Positions 13,491-26,249 are shown, counted from the stretch's first letter. The stretch: 64,000 nucleotides of DNA from Salminus brasiliensis (GCF_030463535.1 NC_132892.1:28512341-28576340), one strand, 5' to 3'. Numbers and translations: made by a program. Notes: a model not told the origin generated them from the sequence alone.

Positions 13491-13878
13491 CCAAAATGGG
13501 ATCAGGTTGAAAAGGACAATGAAAAACAACGAGACGAGCTGTTAGTCATAGACCACCTGACCTGGCTGAATCCACTCTGTCCTCAAAGACATTGTTAGAT
13601 AATATCTGTGTAAAGAGGTCAGCGGTAAACCTGACAGGGACTGGCATTGCTGCGATGCCTCCTACAGGATAAGCACAGAATTACAGGTCAGAATCACTAC
13701 ATGTGTATAAATTTATAAGGGTTTGTGATAATTAATTTAATGAACATAACGATATTATTGTTATATATACTTTATGCAAGTATCTTTGCATAACATTGCA
13801 AATTAATAATATAAAAAAATAATAATAAGGGTTAAATATACTGTCTTTATACATTCTGTGTCCAATCGTATCACGATG

Positions 13879-14468
13879 TTCTTGATATACAAGACCACTT
13901 AGCAACACCATAGCAACCATCTGAAACACCATAGCAGTCAACTTCCAACACTATACCAACCACATAGCAATACCATAACACCCACCTGTGACAACAGTGC
14001 AAATACCTTGCAACTACTAAGCAAAACCATAGCAACTACCTGAGATGCCATAGCAAACAGCTAGCAATACCATATCAACCACCCAACAAGACTATAGCAA
14101 CCACTAAACAACTCCATATCAACCACATAGCAAAAGCATACCAACCACCTGTCATATCATTACAAGCACCTACCAACACAATAGCAACCACTTGTGACAA
14201 CTTTACAAATATCTGGAGACCACTGAACAAAACCATAGCATGCAACTGAGATGCTTTGGTAACCACCTAGCAATTCCATAGCGACCACCTGACAATCCCA
14301 TAGCAAGCATGAAACAACTCCATATCAACCACCTAGCAACAACCTTTGCAAATACCTTGAATACCATAGAAACTATGTAGCAACACCATCGTAACCACCC
14401 AGTAAAAACCCTAGTGACCATGTAGCATCAGCCTAGCAAGTTGCCTGGAATCATTCGGCATCTCCAAC
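13879..14468 (+). repeat. Left arm of long inverted repeat
   Basis: The arm is built of degenerate CCATAGCAACCAC-type units. It reads as the reverse complement of 15640-16175 for nearly its whole length at very high identity, with one extra segment of about 55 bases near its outer end. The inner ends match exactly (gcctagcaagttgcctgg on this arm). It lies in rims intron 2. Confidence 0.9.
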
Positions 14469-15639
14469 GCTCTTTAGGCTGAGCTCAATCAAATTCTCGC
14501 AGCAATGTTCCGATCTAGTGTAAAGCCTTCGCACAAGATGAGCAGAGGCTGCTACAGCAGCAAAGAGTAATAAACTCTCAATCATTACCCCTGCGTTGGA
14601 TGAGCAGGTGTCCGCAAACTTTTGGACATGTAGTTCATTATTACTGCAACTACGTAAACGCATTGGAACAGATGGGCCACAGTTACCCTGCACTCTGTCA
14701 CTGAAGACTATGCGTTATACAGGGCGTGACCACAGGGGGCATTACCCACTGGGTGGGACGGAAGCAGGGCAGATTGGAGCTCAGCATGCTCAGAGAGAGC
14801 ACTCCATTCTCAGGTAAGTAACGCTGAGTGGACTGGGAGGAAGGCGGCTCTTTTTTTAAAGACAGCAGGCCGAGGCAGGCTCCGAAAATACTCCACCCCA
14901 TGCAGTGATGCTGGAACCCACCCCAGTTGATGCTCTATTGATGTAAAGGCGGTGCTGAATGGAATCCGGTGTGGACATTCTGCCTTATATCCGCTGACGG
15001 GCTCTTTTGGGACCGGTTGTGGTTGTTATTTTACGGTGCCTGGCCAATCCTCCGGCCTTAATCAGAGTTCTGTATATTTACTGTGTATTTAAGGTGTGTG
15101 TTGTGCCATCCAATAGCATCCTGTGGGTAGTGTCATGTGATGGCCAACACAAGCAAACTGTGCAGCAACAGATCAGAGCTTCTGTCTCTGACTTCACATC
15201 TACAAGGTGGAGCAGCTAGGTAGGTAGGAGTGTCTAATAGAGAGTGGACAGTGAGTGGACAGACACCGTGTTTAAACACTCCAGCAGCACTGCTGTGTCT
15301 GATCCACTCGTACCACCAGCCCAACACACACTACTAACACACTCAGCAACATGTCAGTCAATTTCACTGCAGTGCTGAGAGTGACCCACCACCCAAGTAC
15401 TACCTGCTTTGTGGTGGTCAGTCCTGTGGGGTCCTGAGGTATGCAGAGAAACAGATGCACTCCAGTCTGGAATTACAGAACTATACAGTGCTCCTGTATG
15501 TGGGAAGTGGAGCTGATAGAATGGGCTGCAACAGATCAGTGGGTACAATGGGAAATAGTGAGGTCAGCAAAAATGACTGAGGTTTATACATACACTGTTC
15601 GATTTTGATGAAAGGCCTAGGTATGATACCTGCCTGGGA
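14469..15639. other. Spacer of the inverted repeat
   Basis: The spacer contains a fragment of the dispersed 0.5 kb element (14485-14635) and, at about 15190-15560, a medium-repeat segment (for example ctgtgtctgatccactcgta). The latter resembles, less exactly, sequence at 47520-47740. No coding sequence is recognised. Confidence 0.5.
14485..14635 (-). mobile_element. Dispersed 0.5 kb element, fragment in the palindrome spacer
   Basis: It has caatcaaattctcgcagcaa and ends gtccgcaaacttttggacat. It is degraded and rearranged. Confidence 0.5.
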
Positions 15640-16175
15640 GATGCCGAATGATTCCAGGCAACTTGCTAGGCTGTTGCTACATGGTCACTAGGGTTTTTAC
15701 TGGGTGGTTACGATGGTGTTGCTACATAGTTGCTATGGTATTCAAGGTGTTTGCAAAGGTTGTTGCTAGGTGGTTGATATGGAGTTGTTTCGTGCTTACT
15801 ATGGGATTGTCAGGTGGTCGCTATGGAATTGCTAGGTGGTTACCAAAGCGTCTCAGGTGGATGCTATGGTTTTGCTCAGTGGTCGCCAGGTATTTGTAAA
15901 GTTGTCACAAGTGGTTGCTATTGTGTTGGTAGGTGCTTGTAATGATATGACAGGTGGTTGGTATGCTTTTGCTATGTGGTTGATATGGAGTTGTTTAGTG
16001 GTTGCTATAGTCTTGTTGGGTGGTTGATATGGTATTGCTAGCTGTTTGCTACGGCATTTCAGGTAGTTGCTATGGTTTTGCTTAGTACTCGCAAGGTATT
16101 TGCACTGGTGTGGTGTTGTTGGTGTGGCTATGGTGTTGCTAAGTGGTCTTGTATATCAAGAACATCTTGGTGCTG
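15640..16175 (-). repeat. Right arm of long inverted repeat
   Basis: This is the mate of the 13879-14468 arm. The outer end is ttgtatatcaagaacatc, matching gatgttcttgatatacaa on the left. The spacer between the arms is about 1.17 kb. Confidence 0.9.
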
Positions 16176-16233
16176 CTTAGGTTCCCCCAAGACCCTCTCA
16201 GTTGATTCTTGTCTGAAGAAATACTCCAACATT

Positions 16234-16672
16234 TTTAGAGCTGGGCGATATATATCAGCAATGCTGGTGTACCATGGTTTGCCAGCCATTCATTATCCAT
16301 CAGGTGCTTTAAATATGTTTTAAAGAACAGCTTAAAATCCATAAAATAGGAGCCTTTGATATGGATGTCTTCTTTCCAGAGACCAAATCCTATCCAGATG
16401 ACTCATGTGAGGTTTGTATGGCATTACTTTAGCATATAAGAGCTGCACTCTGGAAGTATGCGTTCATTATCTTTAGCATGCTAACTCAATGTTCCTTCTA
16501 CAAGCAGGAAAAAGGAAATAAACAATTAGTGTCGCCAAGGATGCATGTTGAAGCTTGTCTGCTTTAAATAAAATGCAAAAACAGTCCTCAGGGGAACATC
16601 GTATAAACAGCTGATACCAACATGCCATAATATGTTCTGAAAATCGCCTTTTTTCAATATTGCCCAGCTTTA
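16234..16672. mobile_element. hAT-like MITE with 'gagctgggcgatat' ends
   Basis: The left end agagctgggcgatatatatc and right end tcaatattgcccagcttt are inverted copies bounding about 440 bases. It belongs to the same broad class as 505-1393 by its ends, but with a different interior that includes a diverged piece of the 590-bp block. Confidence 0.6.
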
Positions 16673-17332
16673 TTAATCTCTATCTGCAGCAGACAGTAAT
16701 AGAAAGTGCTCCACAGGTCACTTAAAGGACAACCTGTGAACAGGCAACAGGGTCATGGGCACCCAAGACTCATTGATGCCATCCGTGGAGGCCCCACCTC
16801 ACAACTTCCAGCACTTTAAGGATTTTCTGCTAACGTCTTGGTGGCAGATACCACAGGACATCTTCAAAGGCCACGTGGAGTCCATGCCTCAGATGTTCAG
16901 ATTTTGCCAATAACTCAAAACACACCAATGTGTAAGTAACCATATTCTACAGACTAGCAGAGCTGAAGAACAACAGTATCCTGAAGAACTGTCCATTCAA
17001 AGGTTCTTCAGCCGACCAATGGTGGTGGTTCTTCTATGGTGTCGTTCCAAAATATCCTATGTGATGCTTTTATTTTAAAAGTGTGCTGACCTGCACTAAT
17101 TGCCACGGCTGAAGGTAAGAACTAGCCTAGATTAGTCTTCTTAACAAGGCGACCTAACATGATCTTACTTCAAGATAAGTCAAGACTCAAGCCAGGCATC
17201 CAGGCAAGCAAGTAAGGCCATGACTGTGAATGACTAAATGGGTGGATGGCTGAAGTATGGATGGATGGATGGATGGACGAATCAGTGGTTCTGAACAGAA
17301 ATAAAAACAGACTGTTGGCGGCTGTTCCTCAC

Positions 17333-17546
17333 ATTGTTGGAGCGTAGAGACACCCTGCCACCACAGCGGGCACAGAACTTGGTCTGGCAGTAGGAGCAGA
17401 GGTGACCGCAGCCATCGGCGAACTTGGTCTTGCGACAGATCCCGCAGGTGGGGGCATCGTCCTTGTGGATGGTCTGCTGGCGTTTGGTCTCCGCCCCGAT
17501 CCGCTGTACCTGCTCCTTGTAGCTCTCGAATTGCTGATGAAGTGTC
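17333..17546 (-). CDS. rims1: rims1-like exon 2: RIM FYVE-type zinc finger (partial gene)
   Basis: This exon gives residues 57-127 and continues exon 1 in phase (MLK then TLHQQFESYKEQV). A helical lead-in is followed by the zinc-binding pattern CGICRKTKFADGCGH, CSYC and CARCGGRVSLRSNN. The cysteines fall at about 90, 93, 102, 106, 109, 114 and 117. In the family the last CxxC pair lies in the next exon, which I do not find in this window. The acceptor is a purine-free tract ending cccag, and the donor is AAT followed by gtgagg. In RIM1/2 this finger binds the Munc13 C2A domain and promotes vesicle priming, while the flanking helices bind Rab3. Ending at RSNN matches RIMS1 better than RIMS2 as I recall them. 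The variable segment found between helix and finger in some mammalian RIMS1 isoforms is not seen here. Intron 1 is 21.7 kb. Confidence 0.93.
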
Positions 17547-18177
17547 CTGGGAGAGAGAGAGGAGAGAGAGGAGAGAGAGAGTTTACAACAGTCCAGTCAA
17601 TCGGTTAAAGATGAAAGTGGGCGATGTAACAAAAATATTCCCAGATGGTCACCAAGGACAACAACACGGGTGGGGAAACTTTTACGATTTGGAATCAATT
17701 CACAAATGTCAAAAATCAATTTTCTAAATGTTAATAATTAATAACGCGATGTTGTCGGAGCGTGAAGAAGAACTCGGAAGAGCACAAGTGGAGCGCCCGG
17801 ACAGTCTGTGGTGAGCACTGAGACACAAGATGGATGAGCGAGAAACCTGACCGGCACATTCTGCATTAAAAGCTAGTGTATGGAAGCATTTTGGCGTCTA
17901 TGTAGATGCAAATCCTTGGCAATAAAAGTGATAGAGTGATAGAGTTCCCTTCGCACTTTCTTTAGTTTTTTTATTCTTGCTATTTTCTTCCCATTTTCAC
18001 CAACCCCAAGTTCAAAATCCAAGATGGCCGCACCACACATCAACAGTAATAAAAGAAGCAGCATTATTACCGTTTATTAGCACTTCTATCTATTTCTATC
18101 ATTAAATCAGTCGTACACACAGTACTGTCCAACGTTTATCTGTGGACGTGTTTGGATGCGCAAAATACGGCATAATG

Positions 18178-19560
18178 CACTGTTATCAACTAGTATCGCT
18201 AGCAGTGCTAACCTGAAACCATGCTAACAATGCTGGGACATAAAAAGTGGGACATATTTTGGTTAGATTCGTCACAAAACTCAAACTAGATGTGGCTAAC
18301 TCCGAAGTCTTCAGCCAACTATTTAAAATTGTGTACAATTATCGGAATGTTGAACCGGAACGCGGTCAACTTCCGAGATAAATGTAACGCAGCATTTGTG
18401 TACGATGGAGATCCTGACGATTAGCTTAAACTTCTCCAAGAAGAAAACAAACCCTTAATGAGTCGCTAAAGAAGCTTGTTGAAGCTTGTTGAAACTTGTC
18501 TGTGTAAAATAAGATGCCACCATGTTCTAGAAAACATTCCTCAGAGGAACGGAGTAACAGCATACTAGTTCCTGACCCTGAGGAAGCAGCTAGCATGCTA
18601 ATGACCATGCTATGATACAAGTGTTAGTAAAAGGGGCTAAAAGCTACATTTTGAACCAACATGGCTAAAAGGTACATCACTGACGTTAATAATTTTGCTG
18701 TGTCTCATTTGAATGCAAGAACGCATTGTTTTCAACTAGTATCGCTAACAATGCTAACCTGAAACAGTGCTAACAATGCTAGGAAATAACAAAGGGGGAC
18801 ATATTTGGATAGATTCGGCAAAAAACTCATGTTAAGGCTCATAAAACAAGTTGGGGTCAATTCTGAGGACTTTAGCTAACTGTTTTTTAACTGATAATTG
18901 TACACGAATTGTTGTACATTAATTATCGGAATGTTGAAGTGGAACGCGACTTCCGAAAACTTCTGAGGTAAATTTAACGAGCATTTGTGTATGATGGAGA
19001 TCGTGACGATTAGCTTAAACTTCTCCAAGAAGAAAACAAACCCTTAATGAGTCGCTAAAGAAGCTTGTTGAAGCTTGTTGAAACTTGTCTGTGTAAAATA
19101 AGATGCCACCATGTTCTAGAAAACATTCCTCAGAGGAACGGAGTAACAGCATTCTGGTTCCTGACCCTGAGGAAGCAGCTAGCGTGCTAATGACCATGCT
19201 ATGATACAAGTGTTAGTAAAAGGGGCTAAAAGCTACATTTTGAACCAACATGCCATAAAGGTAAATTCTACCATTGACATTATTACTTTGTATATGATGG
19301 AGATCCTGCGGTTTAGCTTAAAATTCTCCCTTTTTTCTCCAAGAAGAAAACAAACCCTTAATTAGTCGCTAAAGAGCGTGTTTAAGCTTGTCCGTTTAAA
19401 ATGAGATGCCACCATGTTCTAGAAAACATTCCCAGAGGAACGGCGTAATGGCGTGGCACCCTGGTTTCTGAAACTGATGAAGTAGCTAGCGTGACTAATG
19501 ATCATGCTAAGATACACACAAAGCTACATTTGTGACCAACATCCCATAAAAGGTCCCATA
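18178..19560. repeat. Tandem duplication of about 590 bp, plus a third partial copy
   Basis: Copy A (about 18178-18665) and copy B (about 18720-19255) share long near-identical runs, for example atgccaccatgttctagaaa at an offset of about 590. A third, more diverged and shorter copy follows at about 19285-19560. Short reading frames in the block are not protein-like. Confidence 0.9.
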
Positions 19561-20887
19561 AAAGAGTGATCTTCAGAAGCAAATGGTCTTCTTCTCCCAT
19601 ACCGACCATGCTCTGCTCTGCGGTACGAACCTACTAGCATTTTAACCCTGACCAGCCATCAGCTCAATTTTAATGCAGTGTTAACAGTAAAGGGGACCGA
19701 TATAGAAAAATATCATATCAATACATGATGAATATTATGATGCACAATATTTCACAATGTCATAAGGTTTCGCAAATAAGCAAATAAGACAAAATGCAGA
19801 AAAATCAACAATTTCATCCAATTAGATGCTTGGAACTATGCAGTTTATGTGGTTAGTCTGGTTGGCAATGTCACGCAAAACCCTAGTATCTCTATTTTTG
19901 GTGTTTTTACGTTTTGACATGATGCAAATGTGGCAGTTTCTCTACATTGAGTCAAAAGTTCAAATAGAAAATGCTCAAATATGAGTTTTTAAAATCTTTT
20001 TACATTGATTGATCTCCTGTAAATTTGCCATTTAGGAGATACTGGATACAACTGATTGATTACCATAGTATGTGTATATTTACCCTGAGAATTTTGCTGT
20101 GTGATGAGCGAATGTCATCCCTGCAACATAAAAAACTGCTTAATTTGCAAACGGCAAGTATTTCTCCATCACGGCCCTCCGTAATGACCATGCCCTGCTT
20201 TTACAATGACCTGGTAGCTCAGCTAGAGACCCTAAATGTATTAAAACACGCCAACAACCAAAACCTAGAATGTGATGTTAAATCTAGGTTGGCTTCGCAC
20301 AATCATTTGCCAGTAATTCCCCTCTATGTCTCACAAGCTGTGAGCCAGCAAAGTCACGAAGACACATTTAAGCAGTTCACCTCTTTTTGTAGCGCACTGC
20401 CATATCCTCTGGTGACTTGTTAGAATTCCCAGAAGACCGAAGTAAACAATTCTAAATCCGAATTCCTCCGAGACGCACTGCCAGAGCAGTTTTTACACTC
20501 CCCCATCTCCACAGCTAGCGTTCGCAGCCCTCTCTCCACACATCTGAAGCTTCTCCTGAGGGAAGAGGCAGCAGACTGCGGCCCCAGGTAGCTGGAGCTT
20601 GGAAGTGACTTCGGCAGCCTTGGCACGAAATGTGGCGTTACGCAGAGGGGATTGAGCCATGACGTGGAACTTTGAGGGTGGGGTGCCAGTGACGATGGCT
20701 AATGGGGTCTATCTGAATGACCTATCCTCTTCGCTCTGAGGAAGGCCTTCTCTGAGAAAGCGTACAGCCTTTAGAAATTGGTTGTATTTTAGAAACAGTT
20801 GCGGATTAACAAACGAGTTGGACAGAGTAGGAAATGTGTGATCTCTTTTTAATGCTTTTTACACTGATTACAAAAAGTATGTTGATT

Positions 20888-21046
20888 GTATCGTAGCATG
20901 GTCATTAGCACGCTAGCTGCTTTCTCAGGGTCAGGAACCAGAATGCTGTTACTCCGTTCCTCTGAGGAATGTTTTCTAGAACATGGTGGCATCTTATTTT
21001 AAGCAGACGAGTTTCAACAAGCTTCAACAAGCTTCTTTAGCGACTC
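20888..21046 (-). repeat. Inverted partial copy of the 590-bp block
   Basis: The reverse complement of this stretch matches the core of copy B (ccaccatgttctagaaaaca; agcattctggttcctgac). It shares B-type rather than A-type bases, so it arose after, or from, copy B. A much more diverged relative lies at about 16430-16620. Confidence 0.85.
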
Positions 21047-21199
21047 ATTTGTTTGTTTGTTTTGATTACAAAAAGTGAGACTGAGATTGAGGTCAATCCA
21101 ATCCAACCTTAATGTGGAGTAGAAAAGGACTAGGGTTGTCACGATACCAGAAATTTGGAAGTCCGTACCAATACTACTGAAATTTTTCAAGTCCAATTT

Positions 21200-21628
21200 T
21201 GATACCACTACAAATAATAATAAATTTAATTTTTTATTATATAAAAAAATGTGTTTTTAATATATAAACATAATTTCAAGATATATATATGTATAAAATA
21301 TAAGAATATATTCATTGACCCAAATATGAAGTATAAAAAAATAAAAACATATCCAATATATATGTTAAAAGATAATTTTACTTCATGAACGCATTTTATT
21401 TTATTTTAAATCCACTACAAAAAATAACGGATTTTATTTTTTATTATATTAAAAATAAATGTCGTTTTTTTTAATATATACAAATAATTTCAATATATAT
21501 ATATATATATAAAATATATTAAAAATTATTCATTGACCCAAATATGAAGTATAAAAAATTTAAAACATTTCCAATGTATATATTAAAAGATAATTCTACT
21601 TCATGAACGCATTTTATTTTATTTTAAA
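21200..21628. repeat. AT-rich tandem duplication, about 210 bp x 2
   Basis: The two units share ttcattgacccaaatatgaa, ttacttcatgaacgcatttt and flanking TA-rich text at an offset of about 210-230 bases. Confidence 0.85.
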
Positions 21629-23219
21629 TCGCTCAAAAATAGCAGAAACAGCAAAACAGGGGATTTTAATCTAAAATATTCTGTTGATTTTGGACACTTT
21701 TGGGATTTGGCATAAATACACTAGATCACACACACACTTTGATTGAGAGGGGTGTAAATACCCCACTGCACTGCGAACTGTTCTGCTGAAGTGCTTGTCT
21801 AATCCCACAGTTTTGTACATAATATTACCCTTTATCTACAGTTTTGTCAAAATAAAAGCATTTTGTCAGAGGAAAATTAATTGTTTGGATTAATCAACTA
21901 ATCAACAAAATAATCTAAAATAATAATACATAATAAAACAGTTGTTAGTGGCAGCCCTAACGGGGAGAGACCAGATTTTAAATCAATCAAAATAGCTTGT
22001 AGCGTAATTGACCGTTATTGATGTAATGATAATATTGAGCAAAAAAGGCTGATATTGAGCAAATGTTTTTGGCTTGTTCTGGCTACTGGATCGGGTTCCC
22101 TGCTAGCGGCACAATATCGGCAACCCTCCTCTGCTCGCTGCGTAACCGGCAAGCCGATTGTTAGCTACGTTTAGCATTCTTAGGGTAATGACGTCCTTCA
22201 AGAAACGACACACTAACCTGACATCCACTTCCACCCCAAAAATGTCTTCTGAATTGTGATGATGTCACTGTGCAGCAGTGGGCGGGGCAACAAAAACAAA
22301 ATACCGCCAATCAGCTTGTCTTACTCAAAATAACGTCTCCAGGTTGGTGGAATAGGTCGAATAGTTTGGTCAAACTGGTCATACAGGTGGACCAGTGTAG
22401 TCGGGCTAGTCGTACTAGAAAACCAGCGTGGTCATGCTAATCATGCTGGTCAACCAGTTTGGTTATACTGGTTCTTAAGTATGAGTCATATATGCAGTCA
22501 GAGTCATGTACATAGGCATCATGCAAAAAGAGTCATGCTTTCAGAACAGGCAGTAATGGTTCTAGACTTTCTAGGGCCCTAAGCTAAGGTGACCCTATTT
22601 TGGGACAGAAGGCTGGAACAGTAAAAAGTCAAAAGCAAATGTCAAAATAAAAGCCAAATCCCACAATTTTAGGTCCCAACAACAGGACATATCCTGGAAA
22701 AAAGGACATACAATTGTCCAGCCTAAGCAAAACCTGATGTAGGCCCCTCCTCATCTGAACCGCATCTCTGTTAAAGTGGCATTAAACGTCCACACATGAC
22801 TGATGATGAATTTTATTTATCATCACCTGGCCCCTGGCAGGGGTACAGTATAATGAAATGCACTACAGCACACTGATATATGGAGTTATGACCAACAAAC
22901 AACCTAAAAGACTTTCTGCTTTATTTTCAGCAGCTGTCACAGTTTTAGCCACCTTCGACGCGCTCACCTCCAGTGGGGAGTGGCTTCGTCTTTTCAGCTT
23001 CACAGTGCTCTGTAGGACAGCAGTGTCCATCCACACCACATTCCAAACCGAGCAGGTATGCACTTACGCTTCTAATAAATACAGTTTAATAAACTTTATT
23101 TTGGCACTTGTACTACAGGTTGTAATGATACACAAAATTTCATGATACAGTATGTACCATGTACCATGACTTGATATAAATTTCAATACATAGATAAAGA
23201 TGTTTATTATGAATTCAAG

Positions 23220-24440
23220 TTAGAAAGCATAATAAAAGCACATTGTAAAAGTATAATAAAAACACCTGAAGAAACCATAATAAAAGTATCTGGTGAAAGT
23301 ATAATAAAAGCACCTGAAGAAACCATAATAAAAGTATCTGGTGAAAGTATAATAAAAGCACCTGAAGAAACCATAATAAAAGTATCTGGTGAAAGTATAA
23401 TGAAAGCGCCTGAAGAAAGCATAATAAAAGTATCTGGTGAAAGTATAATAAAAGCACCTGAAGAAACCATAATAAAAGTATCTGGTGAAAGTATAATAAA
23501 AGCGCCTGAAGAAACCATAATAAAAGTATCTGGTAATAGTATAATAAAAGCGCCTGAAGAAAGCATAATAAAAGTATCTGGTAATAGTATAATAAAAGCG
23601 CCTGAAGAAACCATAATAAAAGTATCTGGTAATGGTATAATAAAAGCGCCTGAAGAAACCATAATAAAAGTATCTGGTAATGGTATAATAAAAGCGCCTG
23701 AAGAAACCATAATAAAAGTATCTGGTGAATGCATAATAAAAGCTCCTAGCAACAGCACAATACAATCTCCTGGTGAAAGTAAAATACAAGCTCTTGGTGA
23801 AAGCATAATAAAAGCTCCTGGTGAAAGTAAAATACAAGCTCTTGGTGAAAGCATAATAAAAGCTCCTGGTGAAAGCATAATAAAAGCTCCTGGTGAAAGC
23901 ATAATAAAAGTTACTGGTGAAAGCATAATAAAAGCTCCTGGTGAAAGCATAATAAAAGCTCCTGGTGAAAGTAAAATACAAGCTCTTGGTGAAAGCATAA
24001 TAAAAGCTCCTGGTGAAAGCATAATAAAAGCTCCTGGTGAAAGCATAATAAAAGTTACTGGTGAAAGCATAATAAAAGCTCCTGGTGAAAGCATAATAAA
24101 AGTTACTGGTGAAAGCATAATAAAAGCTCCTGGTGAAAGCATAATAAAAGCTCCTGGTGAAAGTAAAATAAAAGCTCCTGGTGAAAGTAAAATAAAAGCT
24201 TCTGGTGAAAACATAATAGAAGCTCCTGGTGAAAGCATAATAAAAGTTACTGGTGAAAGTAAAATAAAAGCTCCTGGTGAAAGCATAATAAAAGCTTATG
24301 GTAAAAGAATAGCAAATGATCCTGATAAAAGCATTATAAAACTGCCTCTGAAAGCATAATAAAAGCTCCTGGTGAAAACATAATAGGAGCTCCTGATAAA
24401 AGCCTAATAAAAGCACCTGCTGAAAGTATTAAAGCGCTTG
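23220..24440. repeat. 24-bp minisatellite with AATAAA in most units
   Basis: The unit is like ggtgaaagcataataaaagctcct. It runs for about 1.2 kb, with a 48-bp higher-order pattern in the left half (two alternating unit types). The period is a multiple of three and lacks stops, so long frames stay open on both strands (320 codons on plus, up to 398 on minus). Plus-strand translation repeats GESIIKAP. The frames have no non-repeat protein context, so I treat them as a by-product of the repeat. Confidence 0.95.
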
Positions 24441-24542
24441 ATGAAAGCAAAATAAAGTACATAGTGAAGGCAGAGTAGAAGCGTCTGGTAAAAGCATAAT
24501 AAAGGCATGTAGTGAAAGCATAACCAACAAAAATCGTTTTTA

Positions 24543-24545
<3 letters not shown>

Positions 24546-24598
<53 letters not shown>
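24546..24598. repeat. (TA)n microsatellite, about 26 units
   Basis: A clean TA dinucleotide run lies directly to the right of the 24-bp minisatellite. Confidence 0.95.
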
Positions 24599-24603
<5 letters not shown>

Positions 24604-24941
24604 AAAGAAAGTGCAAGGCCAACATCCCAATAAACTGTACTATATCATATGTGTATCCTAACCCATTTAGTGTTAGTAGTGTTAATTAAACAACTGTGAT
24701 GTATTGATTGTATCCAGTCCAGGAACTGATCTTTGACCTGTGTGAGGTATGTGGAGGTGGAAAGAAGACGTAATTCTAGGGCTCTAGGGTCAGTCCTCTC
24801 ATCATGGGAACAGCTGTCATGGTAGCGAGAGACCCGGCAACAGTCGCCATGGAAACACCACTATGGCAGCTCTCTTCCTCTTCTAGAAAAGAGGCTGTGC
24901 TCTATTTCGGCAGTTGAGAACAGCAGACGTGCAGAATCACG

Positions 24942-24993
<52 letters not shown>
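24942..24993. repeat. (GA)n microsatellite
   Basis: An almost pure AG run of about 25 units. Confidence 0.95.
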
Positions 24994-24997
<4 letters not shown>

Positions 24998-25310
24998 TAG
25001 TGACAGCTGAATTAAAATCATCTAACTACAGCTGGTTGAGTCGTCCATAGAAAGACTGAGGAGTTTAATTTCATGACACCTCCAATGTCACATTTCAGCA
25101 ATAGGCATCCATCTGCTGCACTAAATACGCTCACAGTGTAATTATACCCAGGGGAAAAGAATCAAGTTGTGCGATTCGATTCAGTCTCTGAAGCAAACAG
25201 AGTGAACACAGCCTCTGGAGCCACAAGGTCAGTTCATAAGGTCAAGAATGTTTGTAGATAAAGTAGAAAGTCTCTAGAATGTGTTACTAATTTAACATGT
25301 AAGGTTTTTT

Positions 25311-25480
25311 GGACAAAATTATTGAGACACCTGCTCATTCCTGCTCATTCTTCCAAAATTCAGGGTATTAAATAGAGTTTATCCTGCTTTTGTTGGAATA
25401 ACTGTCTCTACTGTGTCTCTACTCCAGGGAACAAGGCTTTCTACAAGACTTTGGAGCAACACTGTGATTTGACTGCATTC
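25311..25480 (+). mobile_element. Dispersed 0.5 kb element, left fragment
   Basis: It has ggacaaaattattgagacac, tatcctgcttttgttgga and tttgactgcattcagg. The right two thirds are lost. Confidence 0.7.
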
Positions 25481-26249
25481 AGGAAAACATTGATGGTATT
25501 GCAATGTTATGTTTCGCAGCAAATCCTAAAAACACAGTATTGATTATTAATTAATGGTTTAGATATGGTTCTTTGTTTAGTGCTGTGTCTAAACCTTGAC
25601 GTCTTCAGATCCCTCCGCTCTGATTGGAGAAAAAGAAAGTTTTTGCACACAATTGTTTTTATATGAGCACAGTTTTACTGAAATTTAATAAAAAACAAAA
25701 TTGCAATATATAGCATTATATTGAATTATGGCCCTTGTATTGTGTCATATTGTCGGATTCTTGCCAATACACAGCCCTAGTAAAATGAAAACAGAATGTT
25801 ATGTATAGTTAAACTGAAAGTAAACTCCTTACATTGACCAGGATGTATGAAGTTCTGTAAAACCTGTCCAGCTTCATAGCAGTAGCTACAAAAGAGTGCA
25901 GGCGGAAGACATTTGTGGGGAAGTCAAAACATCACTAAAGTAAGATTATCAGGTTCCACAATGAAAATGACTGAGAATGTAAATGTATGATGAGGCGCAC
26001 CACTATAGCATTCATTCTGCCCCGTGAAATAATGCCCATTCAAAATGTTCACTATTAAGAAAGTTGGGAAACCATTACTGATGACTCATGAGATGGATAC
26101 AATACCAAATACAAGTCTACTGCTGAAGACACCTGAAAAGTGCTCATCTATGTTTGTACCCCTATATCAATGTTGGATCATCTATCCAAACATTGTAAGA
26201 AAACAGTAATGGTACAGTCTGTACGATTCACCTACATCCGTTCTGTAAT

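Larger units (their letters stand above)
1..17332 (-). other. rims1-like intron 2 (part), remaining sequence
   Basis: Apart from the listed elements, the stretches 1394-2169, 3700-4075, 5320-6837, 7256-7944, 8780-9500, 10010-10930, 12431-12896 and 16673-17332 show only short unsupported frames and no gene that I can recognise. The next rims exon, which should encode the final CxxC of the zinc finger, was not found and probably lies left of position 1. Confidence 0.6.

Noticed and set aside
14075..16027. Mirror-image frames (for example VVAIVLVGACNDMTGGWY) in both arms as duplicated genes
   Set aside because: They appear on opposite strands only because the arms are an inverted repeat of CCATAGCAACC units. 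The composition is repeat-driven.
23207..24416. Long open frames on both strands (320-398 codons) as real repeat proteins
   Set aside because: They exist only because a stop-free 24-bp unit is a multiple of three. Several frames on both strands are open at once and there is no non-repeat domain or splice context.
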